This document shows, piece by piece, positions 47,212-61,793 of a DNA stretch of 64,000 bases. The stretch comes from Thelonectria olida (taxonomy: Eukaryota > Ascomycota > Sordariomycetes > Hypocreales > Nectriaceae): the NCBI GenBank assembly GCA_020736575.1, contig JAGPYM010000006.1, positions 1,550,001 through 1,614,000 on the forward strand, given 5' to 3'. The first letter of the stretch is position 1, and each line of letters opens with the position of its first letter. A model generated the notes under the pieces. The model had not been told where the DNA came from, made no database searches, and was given only the letters and a program-made list of their open reading frames with translations. The translations under genes and the position numbers were made by a program.

Positions 47212-50200
47212 ATGACACGACCAACCATTGTCCGCGCTGGTATGTTGTTACTTTCCACATTCAAGCCTCCCTTCCCTTAGTTGCCCGCTGGCGATCCTCA
47301 ACTTTCTCGTCTTCGATCGCAAAGTTTTTTTTTTTTTCTGCACCTCCCTCTATCTCTCTCGTTTTGACTTTTCCCCCTTCCGTCATCATCGTCTCGGCCC
47401 GTTGCGTGGTCTATCGCGCTGTCACCTCATCGCTCAGCTCCTTTCCCGTCTCTCGTTGCTTCTCTCTTCCCTCACCTCGTCTGCTTCACAGCACCTCATC
47501 ATTAAACTGTCCCGTCCCTCTTTTTGAGCCCCTTGCTTGTTCGGCAACCCCCCTGTCCCTGACTCCCTGCATCAGCACCGCCGCCGCCGCCTTGTATTTG
47601 GCTGCGACTACCACTCCCACTCAATCCTTGGCCTTTGAACCGGGGGGTACACTGCCGCATCGCGAAACACTGCATTCCAACCACCCAACTTGGATCCGCC
47701 TTTGTTATTCTTCCTTCCCTTTGTTCCTCAGCCTTGCACCGACGTCAGCACAGCATACAGCGCACCCGTTTACGATAGCTTCGACTAACCTTTTGGCCCC
47801 CTCTTCCGTCCTCTGCAGACACCATCGACCTCCAAGACCCCGTCGCTCCTTCTGCTCAAGATCATTCTAGGAGCCGCCTTGCCGCCGCCAACAACGCTTC
47901 CAGCTCCAACTCCCTCTCACCCCATCAGGCAGAGACCATCCGCGAGGTCTCACACGACGCTGCTGACGAGCAGAGCCGCTCCCCGCGCATCTCGTGGGAG
48001 GATAACGGCAAACCCATTGGCGACATTCACCAATTCGCCGAGGACCTTGGTCCAACTCGCTCCACCCTCGAAGACGATTCAGACGACGAACACGGAAAGA
48101 TGTCGCAGGAGGATGCGTTAGCAATTGCCCAGAATGGGGGCATTTCCTCCTCTGACGAGGGGGATCTCGACGGCGACGCCGATGACCTCGACGATGACAT
48201 GATGGACAAGATCTCGAGCTCGCCCTCGATTGAAGATGGTGGGTGCTGCCCCGTCATTACCCCCGTGGCCTGGCCGCGACGGGTTTCCTCCCTCCCTCAT
48301 GCTCTACGGAACGCTCCCCAACACCTCCGCGGCTCGAGTGGCCCACGACCCCCTTCTCCGTACCCGGATCTCCTCAAGCACATGCCCAGTCACAGCCCAC
48401 ACCCAAAGCTTCCACGAGCTTTACCAATGGTACCCAATCATCGTCGTCTTCGTGGTGAGTACACCGAATACCGGACGCCCAAAATCGAACCCGACGCCGA
48501 TCACGATACCGAGTCCCGCGAACGATCCGACCGCAGACATGGCAATGGGAATGATCGGAGCTTGGAAGTGGTCGACAGTGGGCGAACTCGCAAGGAAGAA
48601 GGCTAGAAGACTTCCATGGGAGGTGACAAGGTAATCAGAGGCGAGGAAGTTGTTCTGGAAAATATGGAAAATGAAGTCTTTTACGACTGTACTGAAACCG
48701 CAGATCATTCCGACTGTACTGACGACAAAACGACCGACCGAGAATACATACCGGCATCCTCCGCAAACGACGACTACGACGGCATGGCGCTTACTTTCCC
48801 TTACGAAGAATCCTTCGAAGATGATGACGACTCGGACCTCTCCTTCCCCGATGACACAAACTACATTGATTCTGGTTGGGCGCCTGAGTGCTTACAAGAC
48901 ATAGAGGACATCGACTTCGAATTCGTATATGCGCTACATACCTTCATAGCCACCGTCGAAGGCCAAGCAAATGCGACTAAGGGTGACACCATGGTCTTGC
49001 TTGATGATAGTAATAGTTACTGGTGGCTAGTCAGGGTGGTCAAGGACAGCAGCATTGGTAAGTCGACACAGACAATTGATGACCTGGAAATTCGCCAACA
49101 GAAGACTTCTAGGATATCTACCAGCAGAGCACATCGAGACTCCCACAGAACGACTAGCACGGTTGAACAAGCACCGAAATGTTGACGTTGGACCCCCCGA
49201 TCCGTGACACTGCATGAGTGCGCTAATATTCTTGATAGTTGTCAGCAACCATGCTGGGAGACCAGGCGGAGAAGAAGCCTCAGACCTTCAAGTCAGCCAT
49301 ACGTACTATAAAGCGCAAAACTGTTGCCTTTGCACCTCCTACATATGTCGACTATTCTGACTTTGACGACTACTCAACTGACGAGGAAGACCTCGATGAG
49401 TTGTTTGCTGGCCACACCTCGAGCTCTCAACAATCAACGCGAGAAGAGGATAAGAAGGATTCACAAGAAAACCAGTCCGTTATGGAAGATGACACCACGT
49501 CAGAAGACAGCGCCAGGGTGGAACCTCTCAAACCTCGAATGAACAAGGAGGTGAGATTGGTGGAGCCTTCTGTTGAGACAGTGGTGGAAGAGGATGAGAC
49601 CAGAAACAGTGAGGAGATCCTTTTGGATACCAAGCTTGAACCCAGCCGGTCAAGAAATGGGACAGTTCGAAACACCGATTCTTTCTTTAAGGATGAGACG
49701 GTTGAAACGAAGAAGATTACCCTCACCCCCAACTTGTTGCGGGATGATAATCAGCCACCACGCCAGTCAACAGAATCAGTGACGGTCAAGGACACCAAGA
49801 CGAGACCGAGTCTGGACAAGGAACTCATGTCGGATAAAGAGACGAAGAAGCTCAAGGACAAGAACCGCAAGGAGAAGGAAAAAGAGAAGAAGCCGAGCGC
49901 TATCCGAAGTTTCTTCTCCCGAAAGGATAAGAAGAAGACGACTGACGATGATGACGACTCGTTTGGCAAACGGTCAATGGATATGCAGTCAGATTCTGCT
50001 GGACGATCCAGCGAGTCACCATCGATTGAAGAGCAAACCACCGAGAAGCCTCAGCGCAGCCCGAGCAAACTCCAAAAGCAAATGCCCAGAGTAGAACCTT
50101 CGGCTAATCGAGCAGCTGGGGAAAAGACGGGACCTTCACCGACCATGGAGCTCGTGGCCTATCTTAATGAGAGCCGGACCAACGACGTTTCGAACGTACC

Positions 50201-51035
50201 GCCGGCAACGATGCGCCTTGTTGACTCTGAAACCAACGAGACGCAAGAGCTTCCATCTAATCACGCCAACGCGGCGAGAGAGCGCTCAGCCTCGGCTGCT
50301 GCTCAACGTGAAGAGAAGGCTGCTGTTAGCAAGGTCTCCCGGAGCGCTAGCACCGGAGCTGAGACGAAATCGCACAAGTCTACTAGGACTCGACCCAAGA
50401 CAGATCTAGATGACTTTTCGTCGGATGATGACCTCGGAGTGGAGCCGGAAACGCGGGCCACAACGGGGCCGACCGAAGGACCCCAGGTTCCTGGGGCGTT
50501 CCCTGAGACTGACTCAGTAGTGACCCTCAGCGAACCAGCAGCAACGGTTGGCAAGAGTCAGCAACAGAGTCGTCTCTCGGAATCGCCTGTGCAAGTGTCA
50601 CCGGTCCCTGGAAGCCAGCCACCGGCTCTCGAGATCGATACGTCGTCTCTAGAGGGCAGATCCTCGGAAGAGGTGCCCTCGCCTGAGCTGTCTCATGGAG
50701 AGGAGTTGTCCAAGGATAGCGGGTCAACTCGCAGCGGGAAAGAGCCAGGCTGGGATGACGAGAAACTGCGTGCCTTCTTTGATGAGGGTGACCATGTTCG
50801 AGATCTGCTGATGGTGGTATACGATAAATCTGACGCCGAGCCGGTCAATGAGCATCCAGTTGTCAGCGGACTGTTCCGAGAGCAGAACGCAAAGTTGGCC
50901 GAAATTACTACGGTAAGTGTTTCACGGGGTTGCATGTTGCATGGAGAGAAAGAAGCTAATGAAGTGTTACAGCAATTGGACAACATGCTCGGGGACTGGC
51001 TGGCAAGAAAGCAGCGATCCAGGGGCAGTCTATAG
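47212..51035 (+). CDS. SH3-domain cell-end/bud-site protein, Bud14/Tea4 (TeaC) homologue, with an in-frame TAG
   Basis: Exons 47212..47239, 47819..49057, 49113..49186, 49239..50912 and 50973..51035 sum to 1026 codons. The SH3 domain (about residues 377-435) reads FVYALHTFIATVEGQANA, NSYWWLVRVVKDSSI, then GYLPAEHIETPTERLARLN across an intron. Acidic and Ser-rich regions surround it. A KTVAF motif (about 49319-49333) fits the RVxF pattern for protein phosphatase 1, which Bud14 and Tea4 recruit to growth sites. In fungi this family links microtubule ends to polarised actin growth. The oddity is a TAG at 48604-48606, in frame between EEG and KTSMGGDK, with coding character on both sides. No normal intron removes it. 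It may be a nonsense allele, a sequencing error, or a very short unusual intron. Without it the protein would be 1025 residues. Confidence 0.8.
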
Positions 51036-53443
51036 ACAAGAGGCAAGATGGGAGAGTGACCAAGGTAACTTTACGAGTAGGAGGCGGCCGGGATTCGCCT
51101 CTGGGTGGTGGTGGCTTCGATTGCTTTCTTGAAACGAACGACTTTGATTACCTTTGATATGGAAAGAAAGGGCTCTGTGGGCTCTAGGCACGACAGTCAG
51201 ATACCTTTTTCATGTTAGGTTATAGGAGGCAGGCGTCTTATGGAGGGGGTTGTTATGAATGCCAACCCTCGACCTCTGATTCATTTCTTGTTTGGTTCCC
51301 GGCGAACTAGTGTGGCCGTTTTGTTTGTTTGCCATTGTGGGAGCGGAGAGACGGAGCATTGTGAGGAGATGAGTTTCCGGACGGGTTTCTGGATGGAATA
51401 AGAGGATAGCGGTTGTATGTAGGTTGTAGGAGGGAGCGAAGGCCAATGACGACGGTTGATTGCCGTGACAGATGCCGTCATGTTACAGATCCCCCACCCT
51501 CGGGATATTTTTCTCGTCTGTTTTATTTGCGTGCGAGTCAAGCATTCGTAGGCATGTTAGTGTGAGGGGAAAGACGTCAGAGGAGTCGGCTCGGGGCCAC
51601 GGCCACACCCGTCAGGTATTCAACCTTAGGCTCCTAGGTATGTGTGTAATGAGGTCGAAGCGAGACCGAGACGAAGGCTCTTTCACGTGCAAACAACGAG
51701 CTTAATTAAACAGGGGCTGGTCGGACAGTGCACAATAAGTTGCATAAAATACGAAGACCAGAGAACAGGGCGTAGATGGCACAAATCACACTGCGTGAGG
51801 ATGAATACGGGCGTCATTGCCACGACGAGCGTTTTATTGTTTATCGCTGCCGTGTGGTTGCTATGCACCCACTTTCGCTCTGGCGGGAAAAGCTCAGCCA
51901 GCCAGCCAGCCTTGTGTCCCGTGGAGAGCTACCGGTTCTTGAGTGCAGCTGCGTGGAGAGGAGGGGGAGAGAGAGAGAAACCTCGGTCCGTGGCTTAAAA
52001 TGTGCCAAGTTCCAGCCAATGAGTACTTGGCGAATGTGGACCATTCCATGCTCAGGGGGTGGACAAAGGATCCAGAAAAATAATACAGTCGGATGCCCCT
52101 GGCAGCTCTGGAGGAGCAGCAGCTCCATGTGCGAGGTGGGAGGAGAGCTCACTTGCTGACTTGCTTCTTAGCTGGCCCATGTAGGCATGCAACAAGTATC
52201 CCTCGGGTAAAAACGATGCATCCCGTCCCCAATTAGTCTTATGCAGGTATATATACGCAGAATACGTGTTTCACTGTCATGGCTGCAATTCAGTGTCCAA
52301 CAGGCCTGGCCTCAACCTCTCCTCAGCTTTGCATTTGCATCTGCAGCAGCAGCTCCGGCCCAGAAGCACCCACTGTAAGTCAGGCACTTTCCAGGTGGTC
52401 GGCCCAATCACAGGGCTCGTTCCACACGCGTCCGTGAGCTGAGAGTTGCTGGGCTGGGCTCATCTCATCTCCCGTCCACCAAAGAAAGACACGCCCGCCC
52501 GCCCCCTGGTCGTCTCCCCCCCGGACCTCTGTTGTGTGTGTCTGTCTGTTGATTGTTTAGCTCCCCTGGTCTTCAGGTGGACACTCAACTGGCAGCAGGC
52601 ACAACACACACCAACCACCTGCCGCCCACCACCCTTCCACACCACGGGAAACCCACACCCACTCGCTCGGCCACTCCCAGTCTGTTTCCAGTCTCTCCAG
52701 CTCTCCATCTCTCTCACTCCTCCCCTTCCACGCTTTCCTCGGCTCCCCCCAATCCTCCATCTCCATCATCATCATCGTCGCCCTCATTCACGGCCGTAAG
52801 TAATTCCTCGTCCCTTCCCCAGGTTCCCACTTACCCTGTACTTCTACCTGTGCTGTGCTCGCGCCTCATCCATCCTCGTCTCGCCCACCTTGAGGTACCT
52901 TACCTCGACGACGACGTAAACATCCCTTCCCCAACCACCTCATCACCACCTCGTCCTCTCTGGCGGGTAAACAAACCATTGGTCGACCAACTTCGAGAGC
53001 CTCAATTGGCCACGACCCACCCCCGTCTCATCTCTCTCACCTTACCAGCCACTCTATTTGCTTGCCCTCTCGCTCGCAGTCTGCCCTTCGCTGTCCATAC
53101 CACCAGCTTCTGTTGTTGCTGTTGTCGACCGTCTGTGCGACCTCGCTAACCGCCGATTTGCCCGACCGCCAGGCCCGTCTCGTCCGCCCGTGTTTTTTTC
53201 CCTCTTTTCCGCACTCACCAAGTTGATGACGCCGCCGCGTTGATCCCGACGACCGATTCCCGACGAGGACGACTGTCAAGACGACCAAGACGAGGACGAC
53301 GACGCGCCGTCCATTCCATCAATATCCCATTCTTCGTCAGACCCGACCTCGCCTGAGACAGTTCCCCATCCTTCTCCGATCGCCTGAGACGCGCGCATTC
53401 TCCCAAACCGCCTCCATAATCACCCCCATCGAATACCGCAGCC
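51036..53443. other. Stretch without a recognisable gene (2.4 kb), with CT-rich leader
   Basis: This is the 3' flank of the Bud14/Tea4 gene and the upstream region of the Mpv17 gene. From about 52440 it is CT-rich. A leader intron is plausible from GTAAGTAATT at 52796 to CCGCCAG at 53172, with GCTAACC as branch point. Pro/Ser-rich frames here (such as 52553-53149) are by-products of composition. Confidence 0.45.
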
Positions 53444-54737
53444 ATGGCATTCGACGAAGCTATCGACAAGGTGCAGGAAAAGTTGTCGCATGCTGGCGAC
53501 AAGGTCACAGGTGCCACCGAAAAGCTCGGTGGTATGCTCGACCAGGCTGAGGCTGGCAAAATCCCTGGTACCAAGGGTCACCATCCTGTTGCTGAAGTCA
53601 TTGGCACTACCTTGACTGGTGGTCTCAAAAATGCCGGCACCAAGGGTTACCTCGCTGTACGTCCTCGAACCATCCAATTCGCGTGTTGTCGGTTGTTGTG
53701 CAACAATCGCCACCACGACAGAGATGGCACTTGACATGAGATCACAAATCGCTAACTTTCGCGACAGGCCTACATCAAGGAGCTCGAGGACAACCCTCTG
53801 CGCACCAAGATGCTTACTGCTGGTACTCTTGCTGGTGCTCAGGAGCTCATTGCCTCGTGGCTCGCGAAGGACCGCAACAAGCATGGCAACTACTTCACGG
53901 CCAGAGTTCCCAAGATGACGGCGTATGGCGCTCTTATCAGCGCTCCCATTGGCCACTTCCTCATCTGGGCTCTCCAGAAGACCTTCAAGGGCCGCACCAG
54001 CCTCAAGGCGAAGATTCTGCAGATCTTCGTCAGCAACCTGATTGTATGTATTCCACTATTTCATTGTTGTGAGAGTTGGGAAATCGCCGGTACAAGAAGA
54101 GGAATGAAGATTGTCAGCGAATGGATGAGAAGGGGAGAGAAGAAGACGAATAAGAGCCTTCAGAATGGCAGGAACTTCAACAATGGCGATAACGAAGAAT
54201 GGAAGCTCCGTTTTGAGTTGGGGAATACCATCTGGCGCAAAAGAAAACAAGAAAGAAGTAAAGGTGCAAAGGCTAACATCACGTTCACAGATCGCTCCTA
54301 TCCAGAACAGCGTTTACCTGGTTGCCATGGCCCTCATTGCCGGCGCTCGCACCTACCACCAAGTCCGCGCCACGGTCAAGGTTGGCTTCTGGAAGGTGAT
54401 GAAGGTTTCGTGGATTACCTCGCCCATCTGCCTGGCCTTTGCCCAGAAGTTCCTCCCTGACGCGCTCTGGGTTCCCTTCTTCAACCTTGTCGGTTTCGTT
54501 ATCGGCACTTATATCAACACCGTCACCAAGAAGAAGCGTCTTGCCGCTCTCCGCAAGAAGCACTTCGGCGACAACCGAGACACGCGTGACTACCGCGACT
54601 CTCGCGATCTCCGCGACCCCCGCGACCCCCGTGATACTCGTGATCCCCGCGACTCTCGCGACCCTCGCGCTCCCCCCAGCGTTGCTCCCAGCCGACCAGA
54701 GGACTACCCTCCGATGGGCGGTAACCCAGCCTACTAA
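53444..54737 (+). CDS. Mpv17/PMP22 family membrane protein with RDx-repeat tail
   Basis: Three exons, 53444..53656, 53768..54043 and 54291..54737, give 311 residues. The second intron is 247 nt. The core has YIKELEDNPLRTKMLTAGTL, a hydrophobic AYGALISAPIGHFLIWAL, IAPIQNSVYLVAMALIAGA and a last block, SWITSPICLAFAQKFLPDALW then FFNLVGFVIGTYINT. This is the Mpv17/PMP22 pattern (W-P-x-N/FxxVP near the C-terminus). Family members sit in peroxisomal or inner mitochondrial membranes and may form channels. After KKKRLAALRKKHFGDN comes an unusual hydrophilic tail of ten RDx triplets (54576-54665), then a Pro-rich end. The N-terminal 70 residues are amphipathic and specific to this version. The tail looks like expansion of a 9-bp unit. 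Confidence 0.85.
54576..54665 (+). repeat. Ten 9-bp units encoding RDx tripeptides
   Basis: Imperfect tandem array of CGN-GAY-NNN codons in frame at the end of the Mpv17 family gene. The third residues run T, Y, S, L, P, P, T, P, S, P. The 9-bp period keeps the frame whatever the copy number, so length can vary without breaking the protein. Confidence 0.85.
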
Positions 54738-55617
54738 GCACCTCACCACCTTTAAGAAGGGACCTAACTTTCACTCACCGAAAACATCTGGAGTTAAGGC
54801 CGGAATTACGGAAGGAGAGCTAGGCAGACTGGTGCAACACGGGATATCAGACTCTGGATAAAAAGAGAGGCTTAGGGATGTGGGTTTGAAGCGGCTCGGA
54901 CAGCGGCGGCACTCGACAAGTATATACCCCAGCCCTACGGGGAGTATTAGTGCGCGTGCAGGTCAAGGCTTATTTGACGTACGTATCTACACGATCACAG
55001 AAGAGGAGGATGAGGCGAGAAATGTTGGGAGTCGCGCTGTGCCCGAGCTGCGTCTTTGGACCGTGGTACATGGTGCACGCGAGGGAGCACGTTGTTTCTT
55101 GTATGTTTTGTGTGTGGGCTGGTGGTTAATGAAATGAACTAGTTTTTAAATACGTTGTCTTTTGATCTACGATTTGTTCTTTTTTTTTTCACGTATGCGC
55201 ATTTCCTTGGGATAGATATGTTGTGCGTTTGCAGGCTCTATCTTGTATTTCGTTGTCTAAGGTCTCATGAGTTGCGGTCCAACCGTTTCTAACTACCCAT
55301 AGATATAGATAGAATAGATATCGTCTCGGCTACATTGTCTCTCCCGGGCGACCTGTCCGGTCGCCTCTTCTTCATCTGATAGACAAGTGTGAGAGATTGG
55401 AGATGCTGCTGAGGGCTCAACCTACGAATAGGCATGGTGGAATGGCCTTGTTCGACACTCCATATTGCCAAGCAGATGTAAGTGAGTAGCCGGTCAGTCA
55501 GCCTTGGTCAAGTTGCTGAGGATGCCCTGTCTGCTCTGCTGCAGACAACGTCGTCATCTCGAGCAGGGCGCCAAGTATTCATCATGGGTGTCGTTCATCG
55601 TGTTCATCATCGTTCCC
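54738..55617. other. Intergenic between convergent genes
   Basis: This is the 3' regions of the Mpv17 gene (+) and Vps22 (-). No gene recognised. Confidence 0.5.
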
Positions 55618-56415
55618 TCAACCCGCCTCCTCCGTCACAGCCTCCCCGCCACCGCCCATCATCGTAGCCATGAAACTTGGACTCCAGTACTCCCACTCCC
55701 CCTTCGTCTGCTTGTCCACCCACAGCATCCCCTCCCCAACCAAGTCATCTATCACCGTCCGCACTCGCGCCCGCTCCCACCCCAAATTGTCCCGCAACAT
55801 GCCCACGCTCACGTACCCCAGCACCTGCACCGCCTCGACAACCGCCGTCTGGTCGCCGCTCAGCTCCCGCGGCACGCTGCGCACATACTCGCGCCGGCCC
55901 ACGCGCACCACCGCATAAGCACCCCCGAGCGGCTTCAGCGTCTCCACGGCCCTTCGCACGTCGTCGTCCGAAACGGCCGGCGAGCCTTCCATGCGGCCCC
56001 GCGCCACGCGCTCGCGCAGGTCCGACAGCCCGACCAGGCCGCCGTTCTCGGCGCGCGTGGCGCTGCACACCTCGACGATGCGCACGGCCAGCTCGAAGTA
56101 GAAGTCGTTGACCGTCTTGCCGAGCAGCTGGGCCCAGACGGAAGACGTGGCGTCGGCGGCGCTGTTGCTGGAGGCGAGCGGGTCGACGCCGATGGCGGCG
56201 CACATGCGGGCGAACTGGGCGCGGAAGGCCGGGTCGGAACGGATGTCGCGGGCGTGCGTGTTTGCGAACTGCTGGACGAGGGAGCGGAAGACGTCGAGCT
56301 GGGTCTGGAGGGCTTGGGCGTTGTTTGCGCGCAGCGAGGAGCCGTGGGAGGCGTAGTGGGCGGAAGTGAGGCGCGAGCGGTCGAAGGCGGCGAGGCCGAC
56401 GCCTTTGCGAGACAT
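55618..56415 (-). CDS. vps22: ESCRT-II subunit Vps22 (SNF8/EAP30)
   Basis: A single exon of 265 residues starting MSRKGVGLAAFDRS. This is the conserved SNF8 N-terminus (RRxVGxxAI-like), followed by an Ala/Gln-rich helix. The EAP30 fold contains QFARMCAAIGVDPLAS and VWAQLLGKTVNDFYFELAVR. Two winged-helix domains follow (LKPLGGAYAVVRVGRREYV; VLGYVSVGMLRDNLGW and ERARVRTVIDDLV), ending GEWEYWSPSF. ESCRT-II sorts ubiquitinated membrane proteins into multivesicular bodies on endosomes. In fungi the ESCRT pathway also carries the ambient-pH (Pal/Rim) signal. The length matches the family. An ORF could start further upstream (56613), but only from 56415 does the protein match the family. The GC-rich coding strand explains long antisense frames here. 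Confidence 0.92.
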   Translation of the reverse strand: MSRKGVGLAAFDRSRLTSAHYASHGSSLRANNAQALQTQLDVFRSLVQQFANTHARDIRSDPAFRAQFARMCAAIGVDPLASSNSAADATSSVWAQLLGKTVNDFYFELAVRIVEVCSATRAENGGLVGLSDLRERVARGRMEGSPAVSDDDVRRAVETLKPLGGAYAVVRVGRREYVRSVPRELSGDQTAVVEAVQVLGYVSVGMLRDNLGWERARVRTVIDDLVGEGMLWVDKQTKGEWEYWSPSFMATMMGGGGEAVTEEAG

Positions 56416-57091
56416 TTTGGCGGTGGGTTGTGAAGGAGAATTGTGTTGGTAGGGCGAGGAATGAGGAGGAGGAGGAGGAGGGAGAGTGTAGGTAGCCTTG
56501 AGAGGGGAGGTTGAGGTTATCGGCGTCGAAAGTGGGTTCCGGGTTTTGGTGGGGTCTGCGATACGTAACCGCTCTTCCCCAGCTTCAACTCCAGACGAGC
56601 ATCGCCAAAGCATGCGAATTCGTGCGCCGTACTACTTCGTACAGAATGCAGAATACACTCGTTGTCACGTCAAACACGATTCGTTGTCTCACGACCAAGT
56701 CGTACACAGCCAGCATGTAACGCAACCCGGATTGTTCAATACCAAAAGCACCGTCTATAAAAGCAAGTTACATGCTAATATGGTTGCAATGCCCTCGTTC
56801 TCGTTATTAACCACGAGTGCCGTCATCAATCCAGAGGGGTGAGATTACACTTCATACCTATCGTGTCATAACCTCCTTCAATCTTTTCAACTCATCCTGT
56901 GAACCCTTGCCCCTTTTCTTCATGGAGTTCGCTGCTTTGTATCAGGACCGCTCCATTTGCCTTCTATCAGGTGTGCGTTCCGTCATCACTTCGTGAAACC
57001 TCTTTTCAAAGGGGTCTGTCTCTCGTCTCTCGTCTCGTCTCTCTAAGTCGTAATTTGCCGTAAACTGAGACGCGAAAACCCCATCTCGCAT
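56416..57091. other. Intergenic, no gene recognised
   Basis: Upstream region of Vps22 and 3' flank of the DnaJ gene. Nothing else is recognised apart from a short GAG-type run near 56462-56485. Confidence 0.5.
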
Positions 57092-58676
57092 TTACTGGGT
57101 CTGGCACTGGGCCTGGGCGCCGCCATCGTCTTCATCATCCTCCTCCCACTCGTTGCCATAGCCGTGGCCTGCCATCTCGCCCATCTGTTGTATGTATTAG
57201 CCTGTTACTCAGCATCAATCGGGGAACGGGAAGAACATACCTCTTCAATGTCAGCGTCGGACTCGTACTCAACCTCATCCACCTCCTCAGACTCAATGTT
57301 CTTGGGTGGAGGAGGCAAGATCTTCTGTAGCGACTCGAACGAGGCGTCATCCTTGACCCAGCCGTCCTCGGGGAATTCGACCTTGACCAGCAGGTACAAA
57401 TCACCCTTGTCGTCGCCACGCTTCTGAGGCATACCCTCGCCGGGGACCTTCAACACGTCGCCGGGGCGAAGGAGCTTGCCCCGTTCTCGAGACAGGTGGA
57501 TGCCTCGACCGTCGAGATGCTTGAGCACTGTTCGGTCGAAACCAGACAAGGCTTCGCTCAGCGAAACGGTGAGCTCAGCTGACAGATCATGGCCCAGCCG
57601 GGTGAACACGTCGTGAGGCTCTTCGACAAGAGTAAAGACAATGTCTCCAGGGATCTGATCGGGGTACTGGTCGGCCTCACCCTCGAGGACAATGCGCTCG
57701 CCACGCATGGAACCGCGGGGAATGTAGATCTCGAGGACCTTCTTCTCCTGGTTGGTGCGCTTGCCCTTGCACTTCTTGCATCGATCCTTCTCCTTGTAGA
57801 CTTGACCGGTACCCTGGCAGTGGTCGCAAAGAACCGTCTCACGGCGCATCATACCTGGGCCGATTTGGCGGTAGGCTTCGACGATACCGTTACCCTTGCA
57901 TCGCTCACATGTCGAGGATTTGGCCTTCTCCTTGCCACCAGAGCCCTTGCACGTAGAGCAGAGAACTTGCTTGTTGGCAGCGAACTTAACAGTCTTGCCA
58001 CGGTAAAGTTCCTCCAACGTCACCTTGTACTCCTGCTCCTCGTCGGGACCACGACGGGGACGTCGAGGGCCGCCGGGGCCGCCGGGGCCACCAGGACCTC
58101 CAGGACCTCCCATACCGAAGCCGAACATCTGAGAGAGGATGTCATTGAGGTCGACCTCGGGGCCGCCAGGGCCACCGCGGGACTTGTCGAAAGCGGCCCA
58201 GCCGTGGGTGTCGTAGAGGTGGCGCTTCTCATCATCGCTGAGGATCTCGTAGGCTTGTGTGACTTCCTTGAACTTTGCTTCCGATTCTTCTCGCTGGTCC
58301 TCGGGGACCTTGTCTGGGTGATGCTTCAGGGCGAGCTATTGGGTTGTAGTTAGGATCGGGGCTCTTTCGTGGGGAGGGATTCGCGATAACGTACTTTTCG
58401 GTATGCCTTCTTGATCTGGTCTGGGGTGGCTGACCTCTCGATGCCAAGCATCCCTGTGACAAGACAATCAGCTTCATTGTGTTCCTCTCCTACAAGGCCC
58501 GTTCCATTCCGCACGCTGGAAACACAAGGCTAAGTTGAGACGCTGGCAGAAAAAAAATCCTTGCGCTCTACCTGAAGCGAAATGCGGGGGGTCCGAGATG
58601 AAAACAAAAATCGGTAAAACTCACCATAGAGATCAGGCTCACCGGCGGCACCAGCGTTGGAATCGTTGTCGGCCAT
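57092..58676 (-). CDS. Class I DnaJ/Hsp40 co-chaperone (Ydj1/Mas5 type) with CaaX end
   Basis: Four exons, 58625..58676, 58395..58453, 57241..58335 and 57092..57184, give 432 residues. The J domain (from [20 protein letters not shown]) carries the essential HPD in [10 protein letters not shown] Gly-rich linker ([15 protein letters not shown]) follows. Then come four zinc-finger repeats: [24 protein letters not shown] and CKKCKGKR. The C-terminal substrate-binding domains contain [15 protein letters not shown] and [16 protein letters not shown]. An acidic tail ends CQTQ, a CaaX box whose final Gln predicts farnesylation, as in yeast Ydj1 (CASQ). That would tether it to the ER or other membranes. 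It stimulates Hsp70 ATPase and delivers unfolded clients. The CaaX lies on the short last exon, so splicing decides whether it is made. Confidence 0.93.

Positions 58677-61793
<3,117 letters not shown>

Noticed and set aside
47118..47870. 250-aa plus-strand frame before and over the second exon of Bud14/Tea4
   Set aside because: Ser/Pro/Leu-rich translation of CT-rich leader and first intron, in a different frame from the gene.
48568..48606. 39-nt intron that would remove the TAG in Bud14/Tea4
   Set aside because: Shorter than any other intron here, with a poor donor (GTGGTC) and weak branch point. Kept only as a possibility in the findings.
52553..53149. 198-aa Pro/Ser-rich plus-strand frame
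   Set aside because: Translation of the CT-rich leader of the Mpv17 gene. No domain.
55504..56433. 309-aa plus-strand frame over Vps22
   Set aside because: His/Arg/Pro-rich composition from GC-rich antisense; Vps22 is intact on the other strand.
57589..58353. 254-aa open frame antisense to the DnaJ gene
   Set aside because: Leu/Ala/Thr-rich shadow with no domain. The DnaJ reading is complete.
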